Assembly (NCBI GenBank): GCA_021838945.1
Contig: JAKCCH010000018.1
Location: 1 to 39,368 of the forward strand
From: Actinomycetes bacterium
Lineage (GTDB): Bacteria > Actinomycetota > Acidimicrobiia > Acidimicrobiales > Bog-793
DNA length: 39,368 nucleotides
Direction of reading: 5' to 3'
Both the position numbers and the translations under genes were made by a program. Positions 7,654 through 15,832 of this stretch are shown here, in pieces. Below the pieces are notes generated by a model, which was given only the letters and a program-made list of their open reading frames with translations, ran no database searches and had not been told where the DNA came from. The stretch's first letter is position 1; each line of letters begins with the position of its first letter.

Positions 7654-8592
7654 TCAGGCGCGCTGGCCGCGCATGTCGGCGTTCGCTGCGGCCCTGGCCA
7701 CGAGGTCCGGCACGATGGCGTTCAGCTCCTCGGTGTCGAACAGCCCGTCACGCTCGATGCCCGGCCCTGCCACCCAGCCTTCGGCGACGGACAGGCGCCC
7801 GCCGCCGATGTTGAACACGCGGCCGGTGATCCCCGCCGACTGCGAGCTGGCGAGCCACGCGACGAGCGGCGCCACGTTCTCCGGAGAGCGCACCGGATCC
7901 GGCTCAGCCGGGGCAGCCGGGGCACTGGCACCGGACCGGGCGGCGCGGATGGCACCGAGGTTCTCCGTCATGCGGGTCAACGCCCCGGGCGCGATGGCGT
8001 TCACCGTCACGCCATAGCGACCCAGCTCCATCGCAGTGATGACCGTGAAGGCGGCGATGCCCGCCTTGGCGGCGCCGTAGTTCGCCTGACCTGGATTGCC
8101 GTAGATGCCTGACGCCGAGGACGTGTTGACGACGCGGGCGTCCACCGGGGTCCCCGCCCTCGCGAGCTCGCGCCAGTACGTCGCCGCCCACCGAGTCGGC
8201 GCGAACGTCCCGCGCAGGTGCACCCGGATCACCGCGTCCCACTCGTCGTCGGTCATGTTGACGAGCATCCGGTCGCGCAAGATCCCGGCGTTGTTGACGA
8301 GCACGTCGAGGCGACCGAAGGTCTCGATCGCCGTGTTCACGAGCCTCTGAGCACCTTCCCAGTCCGACACGTCGTCGCCGTTGGCGACGGCCTCGCCACC
8401 GAAGCGGCGGATCTCGTCCACGACCTCGCCGGCCGGACCGAGCGACGAGCCCGTGCCGTCGACCTCGGCGCCGAGGTCGTTCACCACGACGCGTGCTCCC
8501 TGGCGGGCGAGCTCGACCGCCTCCGCTCGCCCGATCCCGCGTCCAGCGCCCGTCACGATCGTCACGCGTCCTTCACAGATCCGTCCACTCAC
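7654..8592 (-). CDS. Short-chain dehydrogenase/reductase (3-hydroxyacyl-CoA dehydrogenase-like)
   Basis: A 312-residue classical SDR. The nucleotide-binding TGAGRGIG motif is at 14-21, NNAG at 100-103, the catalytic Ser in NTSSASG at 156-162, and the Tyr172-x3-Lys176 pair in NYGAAKAG. The insertion DLGAEVDGTGSS after the second strand is like that of the multifunctional beta-oxidation SDRs (peroxisomal MFE-2 type), so oxidation of a 3-hydroxyacyl-CoA is a reasonable but unproven role. The GTG start overlaps the acyl-CoA ligase stop by 4 nt and follows a GGAGGAGAG ribosome site. Last gene of the five-gene operon beginning at 12907. A Pro/Ala-rich insertion around residue 225 is unusual. Confidence 0.88.
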   Translation of the reverse strand: MSGRICEGRVTIVTGAGRGIGRAEAVELARQGARVVVNDLGAEVDGTGSSLGPAGEVVDEIRRFGGEAVANGDDVSDWEGAQRLVNTAIETFGRLDVLVNNAGILRDRMLVNMTDDEWDAVIRVHLRGTFAPTRWAATYWRELARAGTPVDARVVNTSSASGIYGNPGQANYGAAKAGIAAFTVITAMELGRYGVTVNAIAPGALTRMTENLGAIRAARSGASAPAAPAEPDPVRSPENVAPLVAWLASSQSAGITGRVFNIGGGRLSVAEGWVAGPGIERDGLFDTEELNAIVPDLVARAAANADMRGQRA

Positions 8593-10166
8593 GACGCACT
8601 CTCCTCCTTGGTCCGGCGGAAGCGCTCGCGCAGCAACCGCTTGTAGATCTTCCCGTTGTCGTGGCGCGGCAGCTCGCCGACGAACTCGACGCGCCGCGGG
8701 CACTTGAAGTGGGCGAGGCGGCTCCGGCAGAGCTCCATCAACTCGACTGCCAGAGCGTCGTCCGGCGCCACGCCGGGAGCCGGCTCGACCACCGCCAGGA
8801 CCATCTCGCCCCAGTCGTCGTCAGGCACCCCGATCGTGGCGGCATCACCCACCCGAGGGTCCTCGAGCAGCACCGCGTCCACCTCGGCCGGGTAGATGTT
8901 CACGCCTCCCGAGATGATGAGGTTGGCCGAGCGGTCAGTGAGGTAGAGGTACCCGTCGGCGTCCACGTAGCCCACGTCACCGACCGAGAAGTAGTCGCCC
9001 AGGTATGTCGACCGGGTCTTCTCCGGGTCCTTGAAGTACTCGAAGCGACCCGCCTCCGGCGCCTTGATGTACACGAGGCCGGGCTCGCCGGCGGGCAGGT
9101 CACCGCCGTCCGGCCCCACGATCCGCACGATGTCGGGAGGCACCAGCCGTCCCACCGTGCCGGGGCGGCTCAGCCATGCGGCGGAGTCGACCCAGGTTGC
9201 CGTCCCTTCGGTGGCGGCGTAGTACTCGTGCACGATGGGGCCGAGCCACTCGATGAGCCGGCGCTTGACGTGCACGGGACACGGGGCTGCCCCATGCAGG
9301 ACGAAACGCAAGCTGCTCGCATCCCGACCCTCCCGCTCCCCCTCGGGCAGCGACAGCAGCCGGTGGAACATCGTCGGCACCATGTGGACGTGCGTCACGC
9401 CGTGGCGCTCGACCAACTCGAGCATGGACGAGGCGTCCCAGCCGTCCATGAGGACGACCGTGGCGCCGAGTGTGAGCGGGATGCCGAGCGAGAAGGCGAG
9501 CGGCGCGGCGTGGTACAGCGGCCCTGTGCACAGGTGCACATCGCCCGGCTCAGGTGCGAACAGCCCGAGCACGGCAAGCGAAGTCGGCGGCCGCCGGTCC
9601 CGGTAGACGCCTTTCGGTCGGCCTGTCGTCCCGGACGTGTACAGCATCGTGCCGCCGAGCACCGGCTCTTCGATGTCCGAAGCGTCCACGCCCGACACGA
9701 GCTCCTCGTAGCTCTCGAAGCCGTCGATCATGCCGCCGACGGCGACGCACAGCGTGGAATCGGGCAGCCCACCGACAGCATTGCGCGCCACGGTAGCGAA
9801 ACGGGCGTCGGCGATCACCACCTTCGCCTCGCAGTCCTTGATGATGTAGGCGGCTTCACCGGCTGTGAGATGCCAGTTCACCGTCGTCATGCGAACGCCG
9901 GAACGCTGGCACGCGGCGTACACCTCGACGAACTCCAGGCGGTTGGAGCACATGAGAGCCAGGCCGTCCCCGGCGGTGACGCCGTTCGCCTGCAACACCC
10001 GCGCGAGCTGGTTCGCGCGGGCGTTGAGCTCACCATAGGACTCGACGCGCGCACCGGCTATCACCGCCGGCCTCTCTGCGTCGGCGGCAGCGTGCAGGGC
10101 GACCGTCATCCCGAGGGCAGCCGCAGAGGCGGGATCCGTCAGCGTGGCGGTCTCAGAGAGCGCCAT
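8589..10166 (-). CDS. Acyl-CoA synthetase (FadD-type AMP-binding ligase)
   Basis: A 525-residue member of the ANL superfamily that activates a carboxylic acid with ATP to the acyl-adenylate and then the CoA thioester. The P-loop-like motif YTSGTTGRPKGV is at 176-187, the YYAATEG adenylate motif is in the middle, GDVGYVDADGYLYLTDR holds the ribose-binding Asp, and the C-terminal catalytic Lys lies in HDNGKIYKR. It is shorter than FadD long-chain enzymes and most like the mycobacterial FadD4/CoA-ligase group. It starts 1 nt after the stop of the DUF35 gene with a GAGGAGAGG site, and overlaps the SDR by 4 nt. As the only ligase in the operon it probably catalyses the entry step; the acid is unknown. 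Confidence 0.9.
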   Translation of the reverse strand: MALSETATLTDPASAAALGMTVALHAAADAERPAVIAGARVESYGELNARANQLARVLQANGVTAGDGLALMCSNRLEFVEVYAACQRSGVRMTTVNWHLTAGEAAYIIKDCEAKVVIADARFATVARNAVGGLPDSTLCVAVGGMIDGFESYEELVSGVDASDIEEPVLGGTMLYTSGTTGRPKGVYRDRRPPTSLAVLGLFAPEPGDVHLCTGPLYHAAPLAFSLGIPLTLGATVVLMDGWDASSMLELVERHGVTHVHMVPTMFHRLLSLPEGEREGRDASSLRFVLHGAAPCPVHVKRRLIEWLGPIVHEYYAATEGTATWVDSAAWLSRPGTVGRLVPPDIVRIVGPDGGDLPAGEPGLVYIKAPEAGRFEYFKDPEKTRSTYLGDYFSVGDVGYVDADGYLYLTDRSANLIISGGVNIYPAEVDAVLLEDPRVGDAATIGVPDDDWGEMVLAVVEPAPGVAPDDALAVELMELCRSRLAHFKCPRRVEFVGELPRHDNGKIYKRLLRERFRRTKEESAS

Positions 10167-10167
10167 G

Positions 10168-10569
10168 TCAACCTCTCCTCAACTCGAACAGCGGCAGCTG
10201 TCGCCCGTCCTCGAGCGGCTCCCAGGTCACCTGGACCGGTGCGCCGACGTGCACCTCGCCGGGCTCACAGCCGACGAGGTTCGCCATGAGCCGGGCGCCC
10301 TCGTCGAGGTCGACGAGCACGACGGCGTAGTGCTCGGTCTCGCCCATCCTCTCGGGCCGGTGCTCGACGGTGGCGGCGTGCACGACACCCTGGCCCGACG
10401 CCTCACGCCAATCGAGGCACGATCCGTGGCAGCGCGGGCAGAACGAGCGCGGGTACTGGACCGGCTGGTCGCAATCCGTGCACCACTGGAGCACGAGGCG
10501 GCGATCCCTCGTCGCCTCCCAGAAGGGCGCGCTCGCCGGGGACGGGTCCGGGACCGCTCGGTCGCTCAC
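10168..10569 (-). CDS. DUF35 OB-fold/Zn-ribbon protein, thiolase partner
   Basis: A 133-residue protein with an N-terminal rubredoxin-like zinc ribbon (Cys30, Cys33, Cys44 and Cys47 in CTDC and CPRC) followed by an OB fold. This family (ChsH2 C-terminus, and the DUF35 partners of archaeal and steroid-degrading thiolases) binds thiolase-like proteins and forms part of the acyl-CoA channel. It is encoded immediately after the thiolase-like gene with a 4-nt GTGA overlap, so the two very likely form a complex. The GTG at 10569 was chosen because of that overlap and because the preceding codons read as thiolase in another frame. Confidence 0.9.
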   Translation of the reverse strand: MSDRAVPDPSPASAPFWEATRDRRLVLQWCTDCDQPVQYPRSFCPRCHGSCLDWREASGQGVVHAATVEHRPERMGETEHYAVVLVDLDEGARLMANLVGCEPGEVHVGAPVQVTWEPLEDGRQLPLFELRRG

Positions 10570-11729
10570 AGCGTGGCCTCGGACCCGAGCACCAGCGTCG
10601 ACATGCACGACAGGACCATCCCGGATCCGTGCGCCACGGCGATGTCGGCTCCTTCGACCTGGCGAGCCCCGCACTCGCCCCTCAGCTGCCGAACGGCCTC
10701 GACGATGAGGAACATCCCGTACATGCCAGGGTGCGTGTAGGAGAGCCCCCCACCGTTCGTGTTCATCGGCAGCTGCCCACCCGGCGCCGTGCGGCCCTCC
10801 TCGGCGAACGCTCCACCCTCGCCCTTCCCGCAGAAGCCGAGGTCTTCGAGGTGCAGCAGCGCCGTGATCGTGAAGGAGTCATAGCCCAGGAGGACCGAGA
10901 CGTCGTCCGGCTTCACGCCGGCCATCTCGAAAGCCGCCGGGCCGGAGACGGCGCCCGGCGTCGTCGTCAGGTCCGGCATCTGGCTGATCATCATGTGGTC
11001 GTGGCACGTCGCCGCTCCGAGCACGTACGAGGGCTGCTTGCGAAGCGACCGGGCTCGCTCGGCGCTCGTCATGACGAAGGCGCCGGCGCCGTCGGTGACG
11101 AGGCAGCAGTCGAGGAGATGGAGCGGGGAGCACTGCATCGGGGATGCCAGCACGTCCTCCACCGTGATCGGGTCGCGAAAGCGCGCCCGAGGGTTGAGCT
11201 CGGCCCAGCGGCGGGTCGAGACGGCGATCTCGGCGAGCTGCTCGGACGTCGTCCCGTACTCGTACATGTGGCGGCTCGCTGCCAAGGCATAGGGGCCAAT
11301 CGGCATCCTCAACCGGTAGGGCCACTCCCACTCCGCCGCCGGGTTGGGACCGGGCGGGGGCACCCGGCCGAAGCTGCGCCCTTGCTTGCGGTCGCTCCTC
11401 GGCGTGGCCGCATAGACGCTGACGACGACGTCGGCGACCCCCGCCGCGATGGCGGCAGCGGCATGCTCGGCGTGGACCTCGAAGCTCGACCCGCCGGTGT
11501 TCGTCGAGTCCGTGAAGCGCGGGTGAACGCCGAGGTACTCGGCGAAGCTCATCGCCGACTGCGCGTGGCAGATCCCGTCGACGTCCGCCAGGCCGAGACC
11601 GGCGTCCTCGAGCGCCTCGAGCACCATGCGGGTCTCGAGGTCACGGCCGAAGTGCTCGAGCTCGCCCGTCGGCGAGCAGGCGTCGGCGACGCCGACGATG
11701 GCAGCGGCGCCACGAAGTGAGCGACTCAT
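10566..11729 (-). CDS. Thiolase-like (SCP2/Ltp-type) protein lacking the catalytic cysteine
   Basis: A 387-residue thiolase-fold protein of the SCPx/Ltp group. Where canonical thiolases carry the nucleophilic Cys, this protein reads NTGGSSFEVHAEH (about residues 77-89), with serines instead. The NTNGGGLSYTHPG segment keeps a His-Pro-Gly, but the usual C-terminal CxG box is replaced by VAHGSGMVLSC. Ltp-type proteins of this kind that pair with DUF35 partners act as retro-aldolases on beta-hydroxy acyl-CoAs in sterol side-chain degradation (established for Ltp2/ChsH2). A C-C cleaving or condensing role without thiolysis is inferred here. It starts with ATGA overlapping the diiron gene and overlaps the DUF35 gene at its end. 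Confidence 0.88.
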   Translation of the reverse strand: MSRSLRGAAAIVGVADACSPTGELEHFGRDLETRMVLEALEDAGLGLADVDGICHAQSAMSFAEYLGVHPRFTDSTNTGGSSFEVHAEHAAAAIAAGVADVVVSVYAATPRSDRKQGRSFGRVPPPGPNPAAEWEWPYRLRMPIGPYALAASRHMYEYGTTSEQLAEIAVSTRRWAELNPRARFRDPITVEDVLASPMQCSPLHLLDCCLVTDGAGAFVMTSAERARSLRKQPSYVLGAATCHDHMMISQMPDLTTTPGAVSGPAAFEMAGVKPDDVSVLLGYDSFTITALLHLEDLGFCGKGEGGAFAEEGRTAPGGQLPMNTNGGGLSYTHPGMYGMFLIVEAVRQLRGECGARQVEGADIAVAHGSGMVLSCMSTLVLGSEATL

Positions 11730-12907
11730 CCTGTCGTGGCAGCGGCAGCTCGATCCGCGGCGACGGCGTCGTAGCGCGCGTAGTCCTCGCTCGTGTCGGC
11801 GTCGGCGAACTCGAACTCGAGGAGACCGGCCTCGCCCCAGCGCTCGCGCAGGTAGCCGTTGTTGGCGTCGAGCAGCCCGAGCTTGCGCACGTTTGGGACC
11901 AACTTCGCGAAGAAGCCGTTCTGGAACTGCATGAACGGTGTCTTCTTCATCTTGCCCGCCGCCTCCATGATGAACGGGACGACGTCCGCCGCCCGAACGC
12001 CCATCCGCTGCCAGACCTCCGGCGTGGTGGAGCGAGCGCGTGCGTTGATGGTGTGCTCGAGAAGGAAGTCCTGGCGTTCCTTGAGGTCGGCGGCAGAGAG
12101 GTGCTGGTAGTACTCGCCGAGAGAGAGGATGCCGAAGGCGACGTGCCGGGCCTCGTCGGCCATGATGTAGCGCAGGAGCTTCTTCAAGAGCGGCTCGGTG
12201 GTGCGCCGCAGCATGTCGCCGAAGGCTGCGAGCGCGAGCGACTCGATCACGATCTGCATCCCGAGGTAGGCGATGTCCCACCGGCTGTCCTCGAGGAGCC
12301 CGGTGATCTGCGCCTCGAGGTTCGGGTTCATCGGGTACGCCGTGCCGACCTTCTCGTCGATGTACCGGGCGAAGACCTCGGTGTGCCGCGCCTCGTCCAT
12401 GGTCTGGGTGGCTGCGTAGTACTTGGCGTCGATCCAGGGCACCGTCTCGACGATCTTCGCCGCGGTCATCATGGCGCCCTGCTCGCCGTGCATGAACTGG
12501 CTGAGCATCGCCGTGAACATCTCGAGCCCGAGCTTTGTGAGCTCCCTCTCGCCCCACGACGCGATCGGCGACCCCGGCATCTGCGTGACCTCGCGCATCA
12601 GCTGGAGGTTCGGCGCGTCCTTGTCGACGAGCGACTCCGGGTCGACGTCGGTCGACCAGTCGAGATCGGTGACGCTCGCCCATTGCGACTGCGCGGCCTT
12701 GTTGTAGAGCGTGACGAGCTGAGGCCGGGAGCGCTCGTAGTCCCACGTGTAGATACGGTCGCAGTGGTCCTCGATGACCTTGAACGTCCCGTCCATCTCG
12801 GACTGCGCGGGCAGGTCGGCGGAGGTCGTCACGGGAGCATCCGCTCCCAGCTGCCCGCGCGACGCCGCCAGGTCGCCACGGGCGGCGAGTCCTCCCCTCT
12901 CGGCCAC
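11726..12907 (-). CDS. Ferritin-like diiron carboxylate protein, putative oxygenase
   Basis: A 393-residue, largely helical protein with the full class I diiron signature: Glu142 (HGEQ), Glu172-x2-His175 (DEARH), Glu222 (IESL) and Glu252-x2-His255 (DEARH). This E/ExxH/E/ExxH pattern supports an O2-activating site as in AurF-type N-oxygenases, R2-like oxidases or acyl desaturases; sequence alone does not decide which. It heads the operon with the Ltp-like thiolase, DUF35, ligase and SDR, suggesting it oxygenates an intermediate or substrate of the same pathway. I chose the GTG at 12907 because TATTCT sits exactly 6 nt upstream; an in-frame GTG at 12832 would remove 25 low-complexity residues and remains possible. 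Confidence 0.85.
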   Translation of the reverse strand: MAERGGLAARGDLAASRGQLGADAPVTTSADLPAQSEMDGTFKVIEDHCDRIYTWDYERSRPQLVTLYNKAAQSQWASVTDLDWSTDVDPESLVDKDAPNLQLMREVTQMPGSPIASWGERELTKLGLEMFTAMLSQFMHGEQGAMMTAAKIVETVPWIDAKYYAATQTMDEARHTEVFARYIDEKVGTAYPMNPNLEAQITGLLEDSRWDIAYLGMQIVIESLALAAFGDMLRRTTEPLLKKLLRYIMADEARHVAFGILSLGEYYQHLSAADLKERQDFLLEHTINARARSTTPEVWQRMGVRAADVVPFIMEAAGKMKKTPFMQFQNGFFAKLVPNVRKLGLLDANNGYLRERWGEAGLLEFEFADADTSEDYARYDAVAADRAAAATTG

Positions 12908-13032
12908 CGGCGAAGAATAAGTGCTAATCGCGCCGGCATCAACGGCACCGGCCGAGCCCGGTCCCGGGGCTCGGCACCACCACGAGGCGCCGCACGCCAC
13001 AGAGCTCGTCGATTGCCGTAGTTTGACGGTCC
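12908..13032. promoter_or_regulatory. Divergent promoter region, diiron operon / php
   Basis: The minus strand carries TATTCT (12914-12919), 6 nt before the GTG at 12907. The plus strand carries TAGTTT (13019-13024), 8 nt before the ATG at 13033. The local AT-rich patch at 12913-12928 stands out in an otherwise GC-rich neighbourhood. No operator palindrome was recognised. Confidence 0.5.
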
Positions 13033-13995
13033 ATGGCGACCATTGAGACTGCACGCGGGCCGATCGACGCCGCCGACCTCGGCCGCACGCTCATGCACGA
13101 GCACGTCTTCGTGCTCACGCCCGATTCGGAGCGGCAGTGGGGTGACGACTGGGACGAGGAGGAGCGCGTCGCCGACGCCGTCACCCGGCTGAACGCCCTC
13201 GCGGCGGCCGGCATCTCGACGATCGCCGACCCGACCGTCGACGGGCTCGGCCGTGACATCGCGAGGATCGAGCGGATCCAGCGCGAGGTCGCCCTCAACA
13301 TCATCGTGGCGACCGGGGTCTACACCTACCACGAGGTGCCGAACTTCTTCCGGTACCGCGGGCCGGACCTCATGCCGAGCTTGCCGGATCCGATGGTGGA
13401 CTTCTTCGTGCGGGACATCCGTGAGGGGGTGAAGGGCACGGGGGTACGGGCTGCGTTTCTCAAGTGTGCCATCGACCACTTCGGGATGGCGCCCGGGGTC
13501 GAGCGGGTGTTGCGAGCAGTCGCCAAGGCGCACCTCGAGACCGGGGCGCCGATCATGGTGCACACGCACCCGACGACACGGACCGGGCTCGAGGTGCAGC
13601 GCGTCCTCGTGGAGGAAGGCGTGGAGCCGCCGGGCGTCCTCCTCGCTCACTCGGGCGACACGCCAGACGTCGATCACCTGAGCGCACTGGCGGAAGCCGG
13701 CTTCCTGCTCGGGATGGACCGGTTCGGGATCGACACGACGCTCGGCTTCGACGAGCGGGTCGGCACGGTGGCCGAGATGTGCCGCCGCGGCTTCGCCGGG
13801 AGCATGGTCCTCAGCCAGGACGCCTCCTGCTACATCGACTGGATCGACCCGATGGCGATGGGCCTTGCGAACCAGCGGTGGCACTATCTGCACGTTCTCG
13901 AGGACGTCGTGCCAGCGCTCGTCGAACGAGAGGTCAGCGAGGAGCAGATCGACCAGATGCTCGTCGGGAACCCGAGGCGCTACTTCGGCGGCTGA
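13033..13995 (+). CDS. php: Phosphotriesterase-family hydrolase/lactonase (Php-like)
   Basis: A 320-residue binuclear-metal TIM-barrel hydrolase. Metal ligands visible are His22 and His24 (HEH), the bridging carbamylated-lysine candidate Lys144 (FLKCAID), His177 or His179 (VHTHP), His206 (LAHSGD) and Asp263 (SQDAS). The opening TARGPIDAADLGRTLMHEH and the ending WHYLHVLEDVVPAL...NPRRYF closely follow the mycobacterial Php (Rv0230c) pattern, from memory. Members of this group hydrolyse lactones, with promiscuous phosphotriesterase activity. It is divergent from the diiron operon and may share its regulation, which would fit a lactone intermediate (inference). Leaderless start at 13033. The residue before the catalytic Asp is Gln where Php has His. 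Confidence 0.9.
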   Translation: MATIETARGPIDAADLGRTLMHEHVFVLTPDSERQWGDDWDEEERVADAVTRLNALAAAGISTIADPTVDGLGRDIARIERIQREVALNIIVATGVYTYHEVPNFFRYRGPDLMPSLPDPMVDFFVRDIREGVKGTGVRAAFLKCAIDHFGMAPGVERVLRAVAKAHLETGAPIMVHTHPTTRTGLEVQRVLVEEGVEPPGVLLAHSGDTPDVDHLSALAEAGFLLGMDRFGIDTTLGFDERVGTVAEMCRRGFAGSMVLSQDASCYIDWIDPMAMGLANQRWHYLHVLEDVVPALVEREVSEEQIDQMLVGNPRRYFGG

Positions 13996-14012
13996 CGCCG
14001 GACTTCCCCGGG

Positions 14013-14414
14013 TCAGCGAGCGAGCTGAGCGATGTTCTCGCCGAGCAGGACCGCGACGAGGATCATGACGGCCACGTAGATACCGGTGATCGCCCAGCGG
14101 TACTTGTGGTCCGCCAGCCAGAAGCGCCGGACGCCCCGAGCGTCGAAGTACAGCGCCACCAGCGCGATCGGGATGCCGATGGCCGGCCCGACACCTCCGG
14201 CGGCTCCGATCGCCGGTGCGGCGATCGGGAAGATCACGTAGCTGAGCAGGCACCGGAGCGCCGAGAGCAGCATCGAACCGGAGAAGAGGCGGTGGACGTC
14301 CTGCTCGCGGACCTCGGGGTCGCGCCCGTCCGGCACCCGGAGCAGGCGCCGCATGGTGACGTCGGCGGTGGAACGATCGGAGGTACGGGCGACGGTCGCG
14401 GCGGGTGTGGACAT
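14013..14414 (-). CDS. Small conserved membrane protein, function unknown
   Basis: A 133-residue protein with a hydrophilic N-terminus (1-45), then hydrophobic segments at about 46-65, 66-92 and 108-128, so two to three membrane helices. The motif YFDARGVRRFWLADHKYRW between the last two helices is polar and conserved-looking, with a possible metal- or heme-like His, but I do not recognise a family. The ATG at 14414 is chosen because TAGCCT (minus strand, 14423-14428) lies 8 nt upstream. It converges with php (17 bp between stops) and is divergent from the acyl-CoA dehydrogenase. Function unassigned. Confidence 0.7.
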   Translation of the reverse strand: MSTPAATVARTSDRSTADVTMRRLLRVPDGRDPEVREQDVHRLFSGSMLLSALRCLLSYVIFPIAAPAIGAAGGVGPAIGIPIALVALYFDARGVRRFWLADHKYRWAITGIYVAVMILVAVLLGENIAQLAR

Positions 14415-14422
14415 CGCCCGCA

Positions 14423-14428
14423 AGGCTA
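14423..14428 (-). promoter_or_regulatory. -10 box of small membrane protein gene
   Basis: TAGCCT on the minus strand, 8 nt before the ATG at 14414. Confidence 0.5.
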
Positions 14429-14499
14429 CCGGGCCGTGCCGGTAGCCCTCCAGGCGGGCTGGCCCGGCGCGACCACCGCACGCGTGCCACGATGCCGGC

Positions 14500-15717
14500 A
14501 TGGGCGACCGAGACATCCGCGAGAACGAGCCTGGCACCATCGTGAGCGAGCGGGTCGACGAGCTGCTCGCCAAGTTCGACCCGGCATCGACCGAACGGGT
14601 CGAGTTCCGCCGCAGGCAGTACGACCTCGGCCTCGCCTGGGTCCACTTCCCCGAGGGTTACGGCGGGCTCGGGCTGGCACCGGGGCTTCAGCGGGAGATC
14701 GACCGGCGCCTGCTCGCGGCGGGAGCGAGCCCCCCGGGCGCGCGCGAGTTCTTCGGTCTCGCGATGGCGGGTCCGACTGTTGTCACGCACGGGTCGGAGG
14801 AGGCGAGACAGCGGCTCCTGCCACGGATGTTCACCGGCGAAGACGCCTGGTGCCAGCTCTTCTCCGAGCCTGGCTCAGGCTCGGACCTGGCGAGCCTTTC
14901 CACAAGGGCCGTGAGGGACGGCGACGAGTGGGTCGTCACAGGCCAGAAGGTCTGGAACACGCTCGCCCACATCGCGGACCGGGGCATGCTCGTCGCCCGC
15001 ACCGACCCCGAGCAGCCGAAGCACAAGGGCCTGACCTACTTCGCCCTCGACATGCACGCCCCGGGGGTCGAGGTGCGGCCGCTCCGGCAGATGACGGGAG
15101 AGGCGGAATTCAACGAGGTCTACATCACCGAGGTGCGGGTGCCCGACAGCGACCGCATCGGTGACGTGGGCGACGGCTGGCGCGTCTCCATGAGCACCCT
15201 CATGAACGAGCGCACGTCGATCGGCGGGGGCACGGCCAGCCCGCCACGTGGGTCGGGCGCCATCGCCGAAGCGGTCCGGATCTTCCGGGAGGAGTGCCCG
15301 TACCCCGACCCCGTCCTGAAGGACCGGCTCATGCGGCTCTGGGTCGAGGCGGAGGCGCTCCGGCTCACGAACCGTCGCGCCGGCGACAACCGCCGGGCGG
15401 GCAACCCGGGCCCTGAGGGATCCATCGCGAAGCTGATGTTCGCCGAGGTGAACATGCGCATCTACGACTTCTGCATCGACCTGCTCGGGACGGCAGGTGT
15501 CGTCGACTTCGACTACACGATGCGACGCAGCGAAGGCCTCGGGTTGACCGGCCCGGCGGGGACGTCGCGCAAGATGTTCCTCCGCTCGAGGGCGAACTCG
15601 ATCGAAGGTGGCACCTCGGAGATCCAGAGGAACATCCTCGGCGAGCGGGTGCTCGGGCTGCCCGGGGACGTCCGGACGGACAAGGACCTGCCCTGGTCTC
15701 AGGTGCCCCGGAGCTGA
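14500..15717 (+). CDS. Acyl-CoA dehydrogenase
   Basis: A 405-residue FAD flavoenzyme that oxidises an acyl-CoA to the 2,3-enoyl-CoA. The family signature CQLFSEPGSGSDLASLS is at 118-134, with VVTGQKVWNT following, and the C-terminal segment SIEGGTSEIQRNILGERVLG contains the likely catalytic-base Glu. The N-terminal alpha-domain begins directly without a targeting sequence. The order php, then acyl-CoA dehydrogenase resembles php-fadE4 in M. tuberculosis (from memory), although here a small gene is inserted. The -10 box is weak (CACGAT, 6 nt before the ATG). It could serve the diiron-operon pathway, which lacks its own dehydrogenase, but that is inference. I see no evidence that it is methylsuccinyl-CoA dehydrogenase. 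Confidence 0.9.
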   Translation: MGDRDIRENEPGTIVSERVDELLAKFDPASTERVEFRRRQYDLGLAWVHFPEGYGGLGLAPGLQREIDRRLLAAGASPPGAREFFGLAMAGPTVVTHGSEEARQRLLPRMFTGEDAWCQLFSEPGSGSDLASLSTRAVRDGDEWVVTGQKVWNTLAHIADRGMLVARTDPEQPKHKGLTYFALDMHAPGVEVRPLRQMTGEAEFNEVYITEVRVPDSDRIGDVGDGWRVSMSTLMNERTSIGGGTASPPRGSGAIAEAVRIFREECPYPDPVLKDRLMRLWVEAEALRLTNRRAGDNRRAGNPGPEGSIAKLMFAEVNMRIYDFCIDLLGTAGVVDFDYTMRRSEGLGLTGPAGTSRKMFLRSRANSIEGGTSEIQRNILGERVLGLPGDVRTDKDLPWSQVPRS

Positions 15718-15772
15718 GCGGTCGGCGGTCTGCGCCGCGACGGGTGCCTGCGGCTCTGTCGCCGGTCAAGGA

Positions 15773-15790
15773 GGGTGGGCTCGGCCACCC
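15773..15790. terminator. Hairpin between convergent genes
   Basis: GGGTGG/CCACCC forms a perfect 6-bp stem with a 6-nt loop (GCTCGG), in the 115-bp gap between convergent stops at 15717 and 15833. There is no U-tract; candidate terminator only. Confidence 0.4.
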
Positions 15791-15832
15791 GGCGAGCGCG
15801 ATCGCAACCAAACCGGTCGGGTGACGATCAGC

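Noticed and set aside
8493-10289. 598-codon plus-strand frame over the acyl-CoA ligase
   Set aside because: Antisense shadow of a well-supported ligase; composition typical of antisense GC-rich frames.
14500-15717. Acyl-CoA dehydrogenase as methylsuccinyl-CoA dehydrogenase
   Set aside because: It is far from the ccr/ecm genes and has ordinary length; no feature distinguishes it in favour of that enzyme.
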